A stretch of DNA of 64,000 nt from Halopseudomonas xinjiangensis (GTDB lineage Bacteria; Pseudomonadota; Gammaproteobacteria; Pseudomonadales; Pseudomonadaceae): NCBI GenBank assembly GCA_011050525.1, contig DRFO01000017.1:434001-498000 (forward strand). The letters are read 5' to 3'. Positions 1 to 10,565 of the stretch are shown here, piece by piece. The notes below the pieces were generated by a model that had not been told where the DNA came from, did not search any database, and worked only from the letters and a program-made list of their open reading frames with translations. Positions within the stretch are counted from its first letter, which is position 1; the number at the start of each line of letters is the position of its first letter. Both the position numbers and the translations under genes were made by a program.

Positions 1-1951
1 GCGCACTGTCGATCAACGCTTGCCAGGCCTGATCGTCGGGGTGGTCCATCAGCCTCAGCAATTGGCTGCCGAATTCATGCTGAATGGCATTGCCGGTCGG
101 ACAGGTCGCCAGAAACGCATTCAGCGCTTCGTGATACCACAGGAACAGCTGTTCCTGCGCCGTGCCTTCCAGATAGGGCACATGGAGCTGGATGATTTCG
201 CGCTGCCCAATCCGGTCAAGACGTCCAATGCGCTGTTCGAGCAGGTCTGGATGGGTTGGAAGATCGAACATCACCAGATGATGGGCAAACTGGAAGTTGC
301 GCCCTTCGCTGCCAATTTCGGAGCAGATCATCACCTGCGCCCCGAATTCCTCATCGGCAAAGAAAGCCGCTGCCCGATCACGCTCCACAATGCTCATGCC
401 CTCGTGAAACACCGTGGCTGGTATGCCGCTGCGCACGCGCAAGGCATCATCCAGGTCCAGCGCGGTTTCAGCGTGGGCGCAAATTACCAGGACCTTGGTA
501 CGCTTGAGCATTTTCAAGGTGTCGATCAACCAGTCGACACGCGGATCGTCCTGCCACCAGGCGGTTTCCACCGGCTCGAACTCGTCCTGCAAGCCGACTT
601 CCGGGTATAGCGCCGTGCGCCCTTCCAGGTCTTCATAAATGGCGGGGCAGGGCAGGGGGTGGGCGTGCAGCTGGCGTTCGGGGAAACCAGCGATGGCAGC
701 CCGAGTGTTGCGATACAGCACCCGCCCGGTGCCGTGGCGGTCGAGCAACTGACGTATCAGACTGGCCCGCGCCTCGTCTGCGGCTTCGCCACCGGCAGAG
801 AGGGCTTGGAGCAATTGCTCTGCGCTGCCGCCGAGCCAGTCGCTGATGGCTTGACGGTGCGACGGGGCAAGGGCGTCGGCTTCCATCAGATTCTGCACGG
901 CCTCGGCTACCGGCTGATAGCGAGCGGTCTCCTCACGAAACGTCTGGAAATCGTGAAAGCGGTCCGGGTCCAGCAGGCGCAGACGCGCAAAGTGGCTGGC
1001 CTGGCCTAGCTGTTCCGGCGTTGCGGTTAGTAGCAGTACAGCCGGTATCTGGCGCGCGAGCTGCTCTACCAGGGCATATTGAGTGCTGGGCGTGTCTTCA
1101 TGCCAGACCAGGTGGTGGGCTTCGTCCACGATCAGCAAATCCCAATCGCTGCTGAGCATGTATTCGCGAATCTTGTCCTTGGCAAGCAACAGCTCAAGGG
1201 AGACCAGCGCCAGTTGCTCTTCTTCGAACGGGTTGTCCTCGGCACCCTCGCACCGCTCATTATTGAACAGTGCAAAACGCAAATTGAAGCGGCGGCGCAT
1301 TTCCACCAGCCACTGATGCTGAAGATTTTCCGGCACCAGTATCAACACCCGGCGTACCCGCCCGGTTTGTATCTGGCGGTGAATGATCAACCCTGCCTCG
1401 ATGGTTTTGCCCAGACCCACCTCGTCGGCCAGCAACACCCTGGGAGCGGTCCGGTCGGCGACGTCCCGTGCAATGTGCAACTGATGCTGGATAGGCTGGG
1501 TCCTGACCCCGGCCAGACCCAGCAGCGGTGAACGCTGAATACGACAGAAATGACGCAGGCTTTCATAGCGCAGGCCGAACCAGGGAAGGGGGTCTATCTG
1601 GCTGGCGAACAACCGGTCGCTCGCCAGCCGAAACTGAATGAAGCTGTCCAGCATGGTTTCGGAAAAGCGCTCTGGGCTGCCGTCCTCGCGCAAGCCGGTA
1701 TAGACCAGCAAGCCTTCCTCTTCATTCACATCGCTGACAGTCAGGGTCCAGCCTTCATGGTGGCCGATGTTATCCCCTGGGCTGAACCGAACCCGCGTCA
1801 GCGGTGCGTTGCGCAGCGCGTAGTGGCGGGTTTCGCCGCTTGCGGGAAACAGCAGAACTACCAGTCGGTCATCGTGCGACAGCACAGTACCCAGGCCAAG
1901 TTCCGATTCGCTGTCGCTAACCCAGCGCTGTCCCGGGGTAAATACCGTCAT
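1..1951 (-). CDS. rapA: RNA polymerase-associated helicase RapA (HepA), 5' part; C-terminus beyond the left edge
   Basis: SWI2/SNF2-family ATPase that binds RNA polymerase and recycles it after transcription. About 650 residues are visible; the family is usually about 950, so the last third is off the window. The protein begins [10 protein letters not shown]. The Walker A segment [11 protein letters not shown] lies near residue 171-182, the DEAH box (VDEAHH) near residue 275, and the second helicase lobe shows [10 protein letters not shown] and [11 protein letters not shown]. The reading frame stays open to base 1. The start is the ATG complementary to 1949-1951. Next to it, on the opposite strand, are two small hypothetical genes. 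The identification rests on motif order and the N-terminal sequence and is firm. Confidence 0.95.
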   Translation of the reverse strand, partial: MTVFTPGQRWVSDSESELGLGTVLSHDDRLVVLLFPASGETRHYALRNAPLTRVRFSPGDNIGHHEGWTLTVSDVNEEEGLLVYTGLREDGSPERFSETMLDSFIQFRLASDRLFASQIDPLPWFGLRYESLRHFCRIQRSPLLGLAGVRTQPIQHQLHIARDVADRTAPRVLLADEVGLGKTIEAGLIIHRQIQTGRVRRVLILVPENLQHQWLVEMRRRFNLRFALFNNERCEGAEDNPFEEEQLALVSLELLLAKDKIREYMLSSDWDLLIVDEAHHLVWHEDTPSTQYALVEQLARQIPAVLLLTATPEQLGQASHFARLRLLDPDRFHDFQTFREETARYQPVAEAVQNLMEADALAPSHRQAISDWLGGSAEQLLQALSAGGEAADEARASLIRQLLDRHGTGRVLYRNTRAAIAGFPERQLHAHPLPCPAIYEDLEGRTALYPEVGLQDEFEPVETAWWQDDPRVDWLIDTLKMLKRTKVLVICAHAETALDLDDALRVRSGIPATVFHEGMSIVERDRAAAFFADEEFGAQVMICSEIGSEGRNFQFAHHLVMFDLPTHPDLLEQRIGRLDRIGQREIIQLHVPYLEGTAQEQLFLWYHEALNAFLATCPTGNAIQHEFGSQLLRLMDHPDDQAWQALIDSA

Positions 1952-2190
1952 GCTTCACTCCTGCCCGTGCGAAAAGGTCGCTATGTTAACCGATGAACCG
2001 GCCGCCACAAACCATTCTCCCGCCTCGAATGCCAGGGTATCATCGGCTGAGTCCTCTGGATTCTTTGCAGATATGAGAACAGGTTCACCTATTCAGGGAT
2101 CAAATATTGCTCTGTGTTGTCGATACACTTTAGACGATCATGGAATATTGCGGGCTGGTGCCGGTAAAACCGGGCCAAGCGAGGCTGACA

Positions 2191-2454
2191 ATGTTGATTC
2201 CAGGGCTTCCCACTGTAGGGACGCAACAGGACGCTATCAAACCCAAGCGGGGGGTTCAGCCCACCGCCAAGTCTGAAGTAGTGCATGAAGCGAAGCCCGA
2301 GTCGGTGGAAAGAAGGCGTCGTGACAAGGGACGCAAACCTGAGCGTCGTCGTGGCCGCAGGCGCGCACGCGCTGTCGAGTACACCTTGGAGGGCGTGGTC
2401 GAAACCTTCCCAGAGATGCCGACCAAAGGCCTTCTGGTTGACATCGAAGTCTGA
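2191..2454 (+). CDS. Small basic hypothetical protein (87 aa)
   Basis: I do not recognise a function. The frame is open upstream to 2140, but the ATG at 2191 has a GAGG ribosome-binding site six bases before it and gives an N-terminus starting MLIPGLPTVG. The middle is very rich in Arg and Lys (residues about 40-60), and the C-terminal third looks folded. It is transcribed away from rapA and is followed 39 bases later by another small basic gene, so the two are probably co-transcribed. Pseudomonas genomes have short uncharacterised genes at this place beside rapA. The basic tract could bind nucleic acid, but nothing shows this directly. Confidence 0.6.
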   Translation: MLIPGLPTVGTQQDAIKPKRGVQPTAKSEVVHEAKPESVERRRRDKGRKPERRRGRRRARAVEYTLEGVVETFPEMPTKGLLVDIEV

Positions 2455-2493
2455 TCTGGTGGTACGCTTGAACCTGCAAAGGAGATTTCAAGC

Positions 2494-2682
2494 ATGTCGG
2501 ACGAATCAGAGCCAGCCCCAATTATCGATCTGATCGAAGCCCGCCAGCAACGCCTGTACAAAATCCACGAAGGTAGGCTCGCCAAGGTGCGGGCTGCCTT
2601 TGAGAAAGCAATGCCTCTTCCTTCCAGATCCGCCAAGTCATCTACCAAGAAAAGCCGCCGGAAAAAACCACCCAAGCGATAG
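2494..2682 (+). CDS. Small hypothetical protein with Lys/Arg-rich tail (62 aa)
   Basis: A short open frame starting MSDESEPAPI, preceded by a good AAAGGAG ribosome-binding site. The N-terminal part is acidic, the middle (residues 10-35) is predicted amphipathic helix, and the last 17 residues are almost all Ser, Lys, Arg and Pro. No known domain is visible. It lies directly downstream of the preceding small basic gene on the same strand, and the strong ribosome-binding site supports it as a real gene. Function unknown. Confidence 0.65.
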   Translation: MSDESEPAPIIDLIEARQQRLYKIHEGRLAKVRAAFEKAMPLPSRSAKSSTKKSRRKKPPKR

Positions 2683-2781
2683 TGTCATTGTTGATTGTTG
2701 ATTTACCTTCAACTATCGAGGGGCGGGCTCACTGATTCGCCAGACGCTATACAGCGCGGCAGGCGCTAGCCTTTTTTGAAC

Positions 2782-2836
2782 TGAGGACGGCCTCATTTCT
2801 GTATTCGTATCTGGGACGACCCATGCTTTTATGAGG
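2782..2836 (+). promoter_or_regulatory. Guanidine-II (mini-ykkC) riboswitch
   Basis: Two small hairpins with the ACGR loops that define this class. Hairpin 1 is TGAGG (2782-2786), loop ACGG, CCTCA (2791-2795). Hairpin 2 is TGGG (2812-2815), loop ACGA, CCCA (2820-2823). The linker is 16 bases. The next gene is an SMR exporter of the Gdx/SugE type, the usual target. The 3' arm of hairpin 1 (CCTCAT, 2791-2796) is the exact complement of ATGAGG (2831-2836), which contains the Shine-Dalgarno sequence. This suggests that without guanidine the arm masks the ribosome-binding site, and that ligand-stabilised hairpins free it. Confidence 0.88.
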
Positions 2837-2843
2837 TATCGCT

Positions 2844-3164
2844 ATGAACTGGGTCATTCTTGTTCTCGCCGGACTGTTTGAAATAGGTTGGGCTATCGGG
2901 CTTAAGTACACCGAGGGCTTTACGCGGCTGTGGCCAACTGTCGGGACTGTGCTCGCAATGGTGGTCAGCCTTGGATTGTTAGGCATTGCGATGAAATCGC
3001 TTCCCGTTGGAACCGCCTATGCGATCTGGGTGGGTGTTGGTGCAATCGGCACAGCGATACTGGGAGTTGTGTTACTGGGTGAGCCAGTAAATGCCGGCCG
3101 GGTCCTGAGCCTTGCGCTTATTCTTGGTGGCATTATCGGCTTGAAGTTGGCCACCCCCGCCTGA
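2844..3164 (+). CDS. gdx: SMR-family guanidinium exporter (Gdx/SugE type)
   Basis: A 106-residue, four-helix small multidrug resistance protein that works as an antiparallel dimer in the inner membrane. The conserved membrane Glu is in [10 protein letters not shown] (Glu13), and the TRLWPT and PVGTAYAIW segments are typical of the Gdx/SugE branch rather than of EmrE-like drug pumps. The guanidine-II riboswitch just upstream supports guanidinium/proton antiport as the true role. The ribosome-binding site GAGG (2833-2836) is the element the riboswitch can mask. Older annotation would call it a quaternary ammonium resistance protein. No carboxylase or other guanidine-degradation gene is adjacent. 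Confidence 0.92.
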   Translation: MNWVILVLAGLFEIGWAIGLKYTEGFTRLWPTVGTVLAMVVSLGLLGIAMKSLPVGTAYAIWVGVGAIGTAILGVVLLGEPVNAGRVLSLALILGGIIGLKLATPA

Positions 3165-3247
3165 CATTAGTCCAGTCGAAGCCGCCACGCGGCTCGGCTG
3201 AAGTCAAAATGACCAATGGCGCTATCCCTCCATCGAAGACCCGTATA

Positions 3248-3263
3248 CTGTATATATAAACAG
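3248..3263. promoter_or_regulatory. LexA (SOS) box
   Basis: CTGTATATATAAACAG matches the LexA consensus CTG-N10-CAG with an AT-rich spacer. The flanks extend the symmetry to GTATACTG on the left and CAGTATAC on the right, an 8-base perfect inverted repeat. It ends 15 bases before the start codon of the radical SAM gene, so bound LexA would block that promoter. PA0069, the P. aeruginosa relative of the downstream gene, is a known LexA-regulon member. Confidence 0.9.
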
Positions 3264-3278
3264 TATACGAGGTGAGTC

Positions 3279-4340
3279 ATGTCGGTCTTACACCTTATTC
3301 GCGGCCGCGGCACCGCCATCAATTTGCCTAACCGATTCGCCAGCACACTTAGCGAGGCGGTGGACGATGGCTGGATACAGGATGTACCGCCGTCCATTGC
3401 AACCGAGGTGCGTGAGGAGCAATCCAAGACTATCATCACGCGCAACAACTCCCCGGATCTGCCCTTCGACAGGTCGATCAACCCCTATCGTGGTTGTGAG
3501 CATGGGTGCATCTACTGTTACGCCAGGCCCAGCCACGCTTACTGGGACATGTCTCCAGGATTGGATTTCGAGACGCGGCTGATAGCCCGCACCAACGCTG
3601 CTACCTTGCTGGAAGCTGAGCTCATGAAACCTGGCTATTCCTGCGCGCCCATCAATATTGGCGCCAATACCGACCCGTATCAGCCAATAGAAAGGAGCTA
3701 CAAGCTGACCCGGCAATGTCTGGAGGTACTGCTGCGTTTCAGGCATCCCGTGACGCTGGTAACCAAGGGCTCTTTGATACTGAGGGACATCGATTTGCTT
3801 GAAAAGCTGGCGCGTCTGCGTCTGGTTCGGGTGATGGTCAGTCTGACCACCCTTGACGACGAGCTAAAGCGCACGCTAGAGCCTCGAGCCGCCGCGCCCC
3901 AGGCACGCCTGAAAGTGATTCGGGAGCTGACGTCCCGCGGAATACCGGTTGGGGTTCTGTGTGCTCCGATCATTCCCATGGTCAACGATAGCGAACTGGA
4001 GCGTTTGCTGGAGGCGGCACAAGAAGCGGGTGCGTCAAACGCGTCGTATATATTGCTGCGCCTGCCAAGAGAAGTAGGGCCCTTGTTTGAAGACTGGCTG
4101 GAGACCCACCTCCCGCTCAGAGCTGCACATGTTCTGAGCATTGTGCGGCAGTGCCGCGGCGGTGAGCTCTACGACTCTCGCTTCGGCAGTCGCTTCCGTG
4201 GCGAGGGTCCGTTCGCTGCCTTGCTCGCGCAGCGCTTCAGTCTTGTAATAAAGCGGCTGGGCCTGAATCGCCGGGAATCGAATGATGAGCTGGATTGTTC
4301 GATCTTTTCGCCTCCTGGCGCGCAGATGAATCTTCTGTAG
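3279..4340 (+). CDS. PA0069-family radical SAM protein (spore photoproduct lyase-like)
   Basis: 353 residues. The radical SAM cluster motif is Cys73-x3-Cys77-x2-Cys80 (CEHGCIYC) in a segment starting INPYRGCEHG, as in the PA0069/SplB-like family. The next block, GANTDPYQPIE, is also a family signature. Such proteins bind a [4Fe-4S] cluster and S-adenosylmethionine; the substrate of this family is not established, though resemblance to spore photoproduct lyase and SOS control point to DNA damage. The start ATG follows AGGTGAG and the LexA box. Full length with no sign of damage. The following DTW gene begins 77 bases after the stop and may be co-transcribed. Confidence 0.88.
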   Translation: MSVLHLIRGRGTAINLPNRFASTLSEAVDDGWIQDVPPSIATEVREEQSKTIITRNNSPDLPFDRSINPYRGCEHGCIYCYARPSHAYWDMSPGLDFETRLIARTNAATLLEAELMKPGYSCAPINIGANTDPYQPIERSYKLTRQCLEVLLRFRHPVTLVTKGSLILRDIDLLEKLARLRLVRVMVSLTTLDDELKRTLEPRAAAPQARLKVIRELTSRGIPVGVLCAPIIPMVNDSELERLLEAAQEAGASNASYILLRLPREVGPLFEDWLETHLPLRAAHVLSIVRQCRGGELYDSRFGSRFRGEGPFAALLAQRFSLVIKRLGLNRRESNDELDCSIFSPPGAQMNLL

Positions 4341-4417
4341 GTATCCAGGCAACCGTTTTGAAAAGCCCGGAGGTGGCGGTAGCATACGGAACTCTAATCA
4401 CTTGGCGGCTGGTCGCA

Positions 4418-5041
4418 ATGGATCAAACAAGCAGGCGCAAACGGTGCAACGACTGTCTGCGACCAGCGGACCATTGTCTCTGCGCCTCGATTCCCAGGCT
4501 GGACTGCCCCGTTAGCGTATTGGTTATCCAGCATCCCAGTGAGCAGCACCACGCTTTGAATACTGCTCGATTCCTTTCCTTGGGGTTGAACCAGGCCACG
4601 CTATTGATTGCCGAAATGGTGCCTGAGAGCGTTGCAGCGACTCTTTTGGACCCCGAATGGCGTAATGAACTGCTATTTCCCGGCAATGACGCCACGGTGG
4701 TCGAAGCGGCGCCGCAGGACAGTCGTCCTCGTCGGCTCATCCTGCTGGACGGAACCTGGCGCAAGGCGCGGCGAATCCTGCATTTAAACCCGGTATTGCT
4801 AGAGCTGCCCAGAGTGACCCTGCCCGCAGGACTCCGTAGTCGTTACCGGCTGCGAAAGGCGCCGACCCCCGACGCCCTTTCCACGGTCGAAGCGGGCGTG
4901 GCGGCACTTGGTCTTATCGAGCCCCAGATTGATTTCGCTCCGTTGCTGCGCCCGTTTGATCTGCTCATAGAGGGGCAGATCAAGGCGATGGGCCAGTCCT
5001 GTTATCAGCGCAACTACAGCAGCCGACAGCCTGGGGCGTAG
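4418..5041 (+). CDS. DTW-domain tRNA-uridine aminocarboxypropyltransferase
   Basis: 207 residues. The family (TapT/YfiP) uses S-adenosylmethionine to put a 3-amino-3-carboxypropyl group on a tRNA uridine (acp3U). The N-terminus has four cysteines (10, 13, 20, 22) that likely bind zinc. The block VLVIQHPSEQHH with NTARFLSL follows, and the DTW-type motif is Asp-Gly-Thr-Trp at 111-114 followed by RKARRI. The frame is open further upstream to 4295, overlapping the previous gene, but homology starts only at this ATG (MDQTSRRKRC). Family assignment is good; which tRNA is modified is not visible. Confidence 0.85.
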   Translation: MDQTSRRKRCNDCLRPADHCLCASIPRLDCPVSVLVIQHPSEQHHALNTARFLSLGLNQATLLIAEMVPESVAATLLDPEWRNELLFPGNDATVVEAAPQDSRPRRLILLDGTWRKARRILHLNPVLLELPRVTLPAGLRSRYRLRKAPTPDALSTVEAGVAALGLIEPQIDFAPLLRPFDLLIEGQIKAMGQSCYQRNYSSRQPGA

Positions 5042-5187
5042 TTGCAGCGTGGTTATTCGCAGCGTTTATTATGGTCAGCTTTTGCTATCGGTTCAGGTTC
5101 TTCTCGTTAGACTCCATTAGTGATTATCGCGAGACAAAAAAAATTAATGTTTCATGGGCGGGTTGGTCCGTGAGCTGAGGGGTAGCC

Positions 5188-6006
5188 ATGAAGAACTCTG
5201 GTCAAAGAGTAGTAATTACGGGTGCCGGTAGTGGGCTGGGTCGGGAACTGGCATTGCGCTACGCCAGGGAGGGCGGGCGTCTGGCCCTGGCTGATATTCA
5301 GGATGACGGTGTAAAGGAGACGCTGGCGATGGTAGAGCAAGCCGGCGGCTGGGGGTTCACCCAGCGTTGTGACGTGCGCGACTTCAGCCAGCTGGCAGCT
5401 TTGGCGCAGAGCTGCCAGGAACGTATGCAAGGTGTGGATGTGTTGATCAACAATGCTGGCGTGTCGTCCGGTGGCTTTTTCTGGGACTTGACGCTGGAGG
5501 ATTGGGAGTGGCAAATCAGCATCAACCTGATGGGTGTCGTTAAAGGCTGCAAGGCGTTCATTCCGATGTTCACCGCCCAGCGCAGTGGCCGCATCGTCAA
5601 TATCGCCTCGATGGCTGCCTTGATGCAGGCGCCTGGAATGAGTAACTACAATGTCGCCAAGGCGGGTGTCGTGGCCTTGTCGGAAAGCTTGTTGGTCGAA
5701 TTGCAACCACTTGGAATAAAGGTCAACGTGGTATGCCCGTCGTTCTTCCAGACCAACCTGCTGGATTCCTATCGAGGCCCTGATCTGGCGTCCAAGGAAC
5801 AGGTTGCCAAGCTACTGGAAAGTTCGCCCATAACCGCTGCGGATATCGCTGATATCGTCTTCACCCAAAGCGAAGCCGATCGCTTCATGATTTTGCCGCA
5901 TGAGAGCGGCCGACAGGCCTGGGCGGTAAAGCAGGCCAATCCCCAAGCCATTTATGATGAAATGACCCGATTGGCGAGCAAGAAGCTGCAGGTTCCCTCA
6001 AGCTGA
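5188..6006 (+). CDS. Short-chain dehydrogenase/reductase
   Basis: 272 residues, classical SDR fold. The nucleotide-binding motif is TGAGSGLG near residues 11-18, NNAG lies near 89-92, and the catalytic Ser (NIASMAA) and Tyr-x3-Lys (YNVAK, about 156-160) are all present. It therefore should be an active NAD(P)-dependent oxidoreductase of unknown substrate. The C-terminal extension after the core resembles SDRs annotated as acting on lipid or ketone substrates. It stands alone between the DTW gene and argR. In P. aeruginosa the aot arginine transporter genes lie upstream of argR instead. Confidence 0.85.
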   Translation: MKNSGQRVVITGAGSGLGRELALRYAREGGRLALADIQDDGVKETLAMVEQAGGWGFTQRCDVRDFSQLAALAQSCQERMQGVDVLINNAGVSSGGFFWDLTLEDWEWQISINLMGVVKGCKAFIPMFTAQRSGRIVNIASMAALMQAPGMSNYNVAKAGVVALSESLLVELQPLGIKVNVVCPSFFQTNLLDSYRGPDLASKEQVAKLLESSPITAADIADIVFTQSEADRFMILPHESGRQAWAVKQANPQAIYDEMTRLASKKLQVPSS

Positions 6007-6157
6007 GCTGTTATGTTCTACCGTGGCTGGCTGTGAGCCTGACGAAATGGCTATCGGTCCGGTGTCAGCTGTTGCAGCTTGTGGCACAATGCGGTTTGCC
6101 TTGAATCGGGATCAAGCACAAGCATGTTTGCGTTGAATAACGTGCGTAGGATAACGG

Positions 6158-7150
6158 ATGGCTTCTGAGCTGCGCAGCGTGGCTTTTTTGCTGTGGCCGG
6201 GTTGCCACCCGGCTACGCTCATGTCCGGATTGTCGGTCTTGAGATCGGCCAACAGAATGGCCGGGTATGGCTGCTATTCGGTGCAGTGTTACACCTTGGG
6301 CAATGAACCGATCATTACCGACGAAGGCTGGCAACTGCCAGCCAGGACCTGGACAGGATGTCACACTGGATTGTCACGCTTCTGGCTGGTCGCCGACTCA
6401 TCGAGCATTCCCGAGGTCGTGTCGCCGCATTTAACCCACCAGTTCAAGGCACTAGCTCGGGAGGGTGTGGCCTTGGGCGGGCTGGAGGGAGGCGTGTTTG
6501 CCCTGGCCATGGCAGGTTTGCTGGACAACCATCGCTGTGCAGTGCACTGGCGTCTGATCGACGAGTTTCGCGAGCGCTTTCCGGGCGTGCAAGCCACCAG
6601 CCAGTTGTTCGAGCAGGATCGTGGGCGGCTCAGCAGCAGTGGGTGTCAGGCTACGGTAGATCTGTTTCTCTGTCAGTTGGCCGAGGACTATGGCCATGAT
6701 CTGGCGGCACTGGTGGCAGAGGACCTGATAGCCGAGCGTATCCGCGACGGGGGCGAGCGGCAGCGTATTCCGCTGCGCAATCGTCTGGGCAGCACGCACC
6801 CGAAGTTGACCCAGGCGGTCATTCTGATGGAATCCAATATCGAGGAGCCGTTGACCACTGACGAGATTGCCCGTCATGTGTGTGTTTCCAGGCGGCAGCT
6901 CGAGCGTATTTTCAAGCAGTACCTGAACAGCGTGCCTTCCCAGTATTACCTCGAGCTCAGATTGAACAGGGCTCGGCAGATGTTGATGCAGACCAGCAAA
7001 TCGATCATCCAGATTGGCCTGTCATGCGGTTTCTCGTCGGGGCCGCATTTTTCCAGTGCTTACCGGAACTGTTTTGGCATCACCCCGCGGGAAGACCGCA
7101 ACCAGCGCCGCGCACAGCAGGCGATGGAAATCACTATCAAAGAAAGTTGA
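6158..7150 (+). CDS. argR: Arginine-responsive AraC-family regulator ArgR
   Basis: 330 residues with an N-terminal DJ-1/PfpI-like (GATase-1) domain starting RSVAFLLWPG and a C-terminal AraC-type double helix-turn-helix (TTDEIARHVCVSRRQLERI and IIQIGLSCGFSS). In Pseudomonas, ArgR senses arginine and activates the aru succinyltransferase operon while repressing arginine biosynthesis. The immediate downstream genes are aruC, aruF and aruG, which fixes the identity. The gap to aruC is only 33 bases, so argR and aruC may be co-transcribed. The P. aeruginosa partner genes aotJQMOP are not upstream here. Confidence 0.92.
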   Translation: MASELRSVAFLLWPGCHPATLMSGLSVLRSANRMAGYGCYSVQCYTLGNEPIITDEGWQLPARTWTGCHTGLSRFWLVADSSSIPEVVSPHLTHQFKALAREGVALGGLEGGVFALAMAGLLDNHRCAVHWRLIDEFRERFPGVQATSQLFEQDRGRLSSSGCQATVDLFLCQLAEDYGHDLAALVAEDLIAERIRDGGERQRIPLRNRLGSTHPKLTQAVILMESNIEEPLTTDEIARHVCVSRRQLERIFKQYLNSVPSQYYLELRLNRARQMLMQTSKSIIQIGLSCGFSSGPHFSSAYRNCFGITPREDRNQRRAQQAMEITIKES

Positions 7151-8395
<1,245 letters not shown>

Positions 8396-8414
8396 GAACA
8401 TCGGAGACGTCGAG

Positions 8415-9437
8415 ATGCTGGTTCAACGTTTGTGCAGCCTAACCGACCTGCCAGAGATCGAAAGACTTGCGGCCGCCAGCCCGGCGGGGGTGACTTCGCT
8501 TCCGGCTGACCGGCACAGGCTCGTCGAAATCGTCGAGGCCTCGGTGGCGTCGATGGCGGAAGAGGTGACATTCAGCGGTGAAGAGCGTTACTTCTTTGTG
8601 CTCGAAGATCTCGTTAGCGGTCGGTTGGCCGGCTGTAGCAGTATCATTGCCTCTGCCGGCTTCAGCCAGCCGTTCTACACCTTCCGTAACGAGATGTTCG
8701 TGCATGCTTCCCGCGAGCTTGGACTGCACAATCGTATCCATGTCTTGTCGCTGTGCCACGACCTGACCGGGCATAGCCTGCTGGCGGGTTTTCAATTGGA
8801 AGCCTCATCGCAGTCCCACCCGGCCGCTTGGGAACTCAACGCGCGCGGGCGGCTGTTGTTCATGGCCTCACATCCGCAACGCTTCGCCGAATCAACGGCA
8901 GTCGAGATAGTCGGCGTCAGCGATGATGAAGGCAACGCACCATTCTGGGACGCGGTGGGGCGGCATTTCTTTGCGGTGAGTTACATGGAAGCGGAACAGA
9001 TCGGCAGCAGCAAGGGGCGCAACTTCCTGGCGGAACTCATGCCTGGCTATCCTATATATGTGCCGATGCTGTCTGACGCCGCGCAGGAAGTCATAGGCCA
9101 AGCGGATCCATCGGCCCAGGCCAATTTTGACATCCTCATGCGTGAAGGCTTCGAGACCGATAATTACGTGGATATTTTCGATGGAGGGCCAGTAGTGCAG
9201 AGCAAAACCGCGGCGCTACGCAGTGTCGCGCAGAGCCTGTGCGTCAAGGTTCAGGTCGGCAAGCCTGCTGGCGCTGATGCAGTCTGGCTGGCATCCAATA
9301 CCCGACTCGAAGGGTTTCGAGCCTGTGCCATTGAATTCGAGTACACGGCAGGCGAGACGGTGACCATCAGCCAGCATCAGGCTGATGTATTGAATGTCGT
9401 CGATGGCGACACGCTCAGAATCGTCAGGGAGGCTTGA
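8415..9437 (+). CDS. aruF: Arginine/ornithine N-succinyltransferase, alpha subunit
   Basis: 340 residues starting MLVQRLCSLT. AruF and AruG form the enzyme that moves succinyl from succinyl-CoA to arginine or ornithine, the first step of the AST pathway. Family blocks seen include FRNEMFVHASREL, SLCHDLTGHS, RGRLLFMASHP, FLAELMPGYPIYVP and YVDIFDGGP. The ATG at 8415 follows GGAGACGTCGAG and lies 19 bases after aruC; an earlier in-frame start at 8370 would overlap aruC. The stop is one base before the aruG start, indicating coupled translation. Confidence 0.93.
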   Translation: MLVQRLCSLTDLPEIERLAAASPAGVTSLPADRHRLVEIVEASVASMAEEVTFSGEERYFFVLEDLVSGRLAGCSSIIASAGFSQPFYTFRNEMFVHASRELGLHNRIHVLSLCHDLTGHSLLAGFQLEASSQSHPAAWELNARGRLLFMASHPQRFAESTAVEIVGVSDDEGNAPFWDAVGRHFFAVSYMEAEQIGSSKGRNFLAELMPGYPIYVPMLSDAAQEVIGQADPSAQANFDILMREGFETDNYVDIFDGGPVVQSKTAALRSVAQSLCVKVQVGKPAGADAVWLASNTRLEGFRACAIEFEYTAGETVTISQHQADVLNVVDGDTLRIVREA

Positions 9438-9438
9438 G

Positions 9439-10485
9439 ATGCTGGTACGTGCTGCCTGTACTGCCGATCTGGCAAGCCTGATGGAGCTGGCATCCAATGC
9501 CGGCTCCGGCTTGACCACTCTTCCAGCCAGCGAGGAGAGTCTCGGGCGTCGCCTGAAGAATGTGCAGGCCAGTTTCCTCGGTGGCGTCAACGCCGCCGAT
9601 GCGGATTATCTTTTCGTGCTTGAAAACGAGGCGGGCGAGGTGATTGGAACCAGTGGCATGCTGGCAGCTGCCGGGCTTCGAGAACCTTGGTACAGCTATC
9701 GAATGGGCCTGACGGTTACGGCCAGCCGGGAGTTGCAGGTATACCGGCAACAGCCGACCTTGTTTCTGGTTAATGATCTCACCGGCGCCACGGCACTGTG
9801 CTCGCTTTACCTGCCCGCTCGGCACCGCCAGGGGGTGGCCGGTCGGCTGCTGTCTAAGGCACGCTTTCTGTTCATGGCTGAATTTGCGGATGATTTTTCT
9901 GCGCGGGTGATCGTCGAAATGCGTGGGCGTTCGGACGCCGACGGGCGATCGCCGTTCTGGGACAGTTTGGGGCAGCACTTCTTTCATATGGATTTCGCCC
10001 GGGCGGACTACCTTACCGGTATCGGCAGCAAGGCCTTTATCGCCGAAATGATGCCCAAGTTTCCGCTTTATGCCTGCTTTCTCAGCCAGGCAGCACGGGA
10101 CGCTATCGGCCAGGTGCACCCCGATTCGGAGCCTGGGCTGGCGGTCATCAAGGAGGAGGGGCTCAGCTACCAGGGTTATATCGATATTTTCGACGGCGGC
10201 GCCACGCTCGAGGCGCCGCTGCAGCAGATTCGGGCGGTCAGGCAGAGCCAGTTACTGCTTCTGTCGATTGGTACGCCAGGTGATGAGGCGCACCCGTTCA
10301 TGATCCACAATCGAGGCAGATTGAACTGCCGTATAACCTGCGCGCCAGCCCGGGTGGCCACTGGAACGTTGGTGGTTGCCAAGCAAACCGCGGATCGCCT
10401 CGGCCTTCGGGCAGGCACCCTGGTTAGGGCGGTCTCGCTGGTCGGCCCCGAGGCGGAGTTACTGGCCGAACCCGGTCTTTTCTAA
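9439..10485 (+). CDS. aruG: Arginine N-succinyltransferase, beta subunit
   Basis: 348 residues starting MLVRAACTAD, clearly paralogous to AruF: it repeats the blocks YSYRMGLTVTASREL, LVNDLTGATA, KARFLFMAEF, FIAEMMPKFPLYA and YIDIFDGGA. It is the second subunit of the succinyltransferase. The GGAGG ribosome-binding site lies inside the end of aruF. In P. aeruginosa aruG is followed by aruD, aruB and aruE; here the gene ends and the alaS promoter region begins within 80 bases. Confidence 0.92.
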   Translation: MLVRAACTADLASLMELASNAGSGLTTLPASEESLGRRLKNVQASFLGGVNAADADYLFVLENEAGEVIGTSGMLAAAGLREPWYSYRMGLTVTASRELQVYRQQPTLFLVNDLTGATALCSLYLPARHRQGVAGRLLSKARFLFMAEFADDFSARVIVEMRGRSDADGRSPFWDSLGQHFFHMDFARADYLTGIGSKAFIAEMMPKFPLYACFLSQAARDAIGQVHPDSEPGLAVIKEEGLSYQGYIDIFDGGATLEAPLQQIRAVRQSQLLLLSIGTPGDEAHPFMIHNRGRLNCRITCAPARVATGTLVVAKQTADRLGLRAGTLVRAVSLVGPEAELLAEPGLF

Positions 10486-10565
10486 AGTCTGAAAAAGCCC
10501 TGTGACTATTACCCCCATAGATGTTATCAAGCGTACAGCTAATGCAAGCGGCGCTCTGATACCTA

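Noticed and set aside
2844-3164. SMR protein as a quaternary-ammonium drug pump
   Set aside because: The guanidine-II riboswitch and Gdx-type motifs make guanidinium export the better call.
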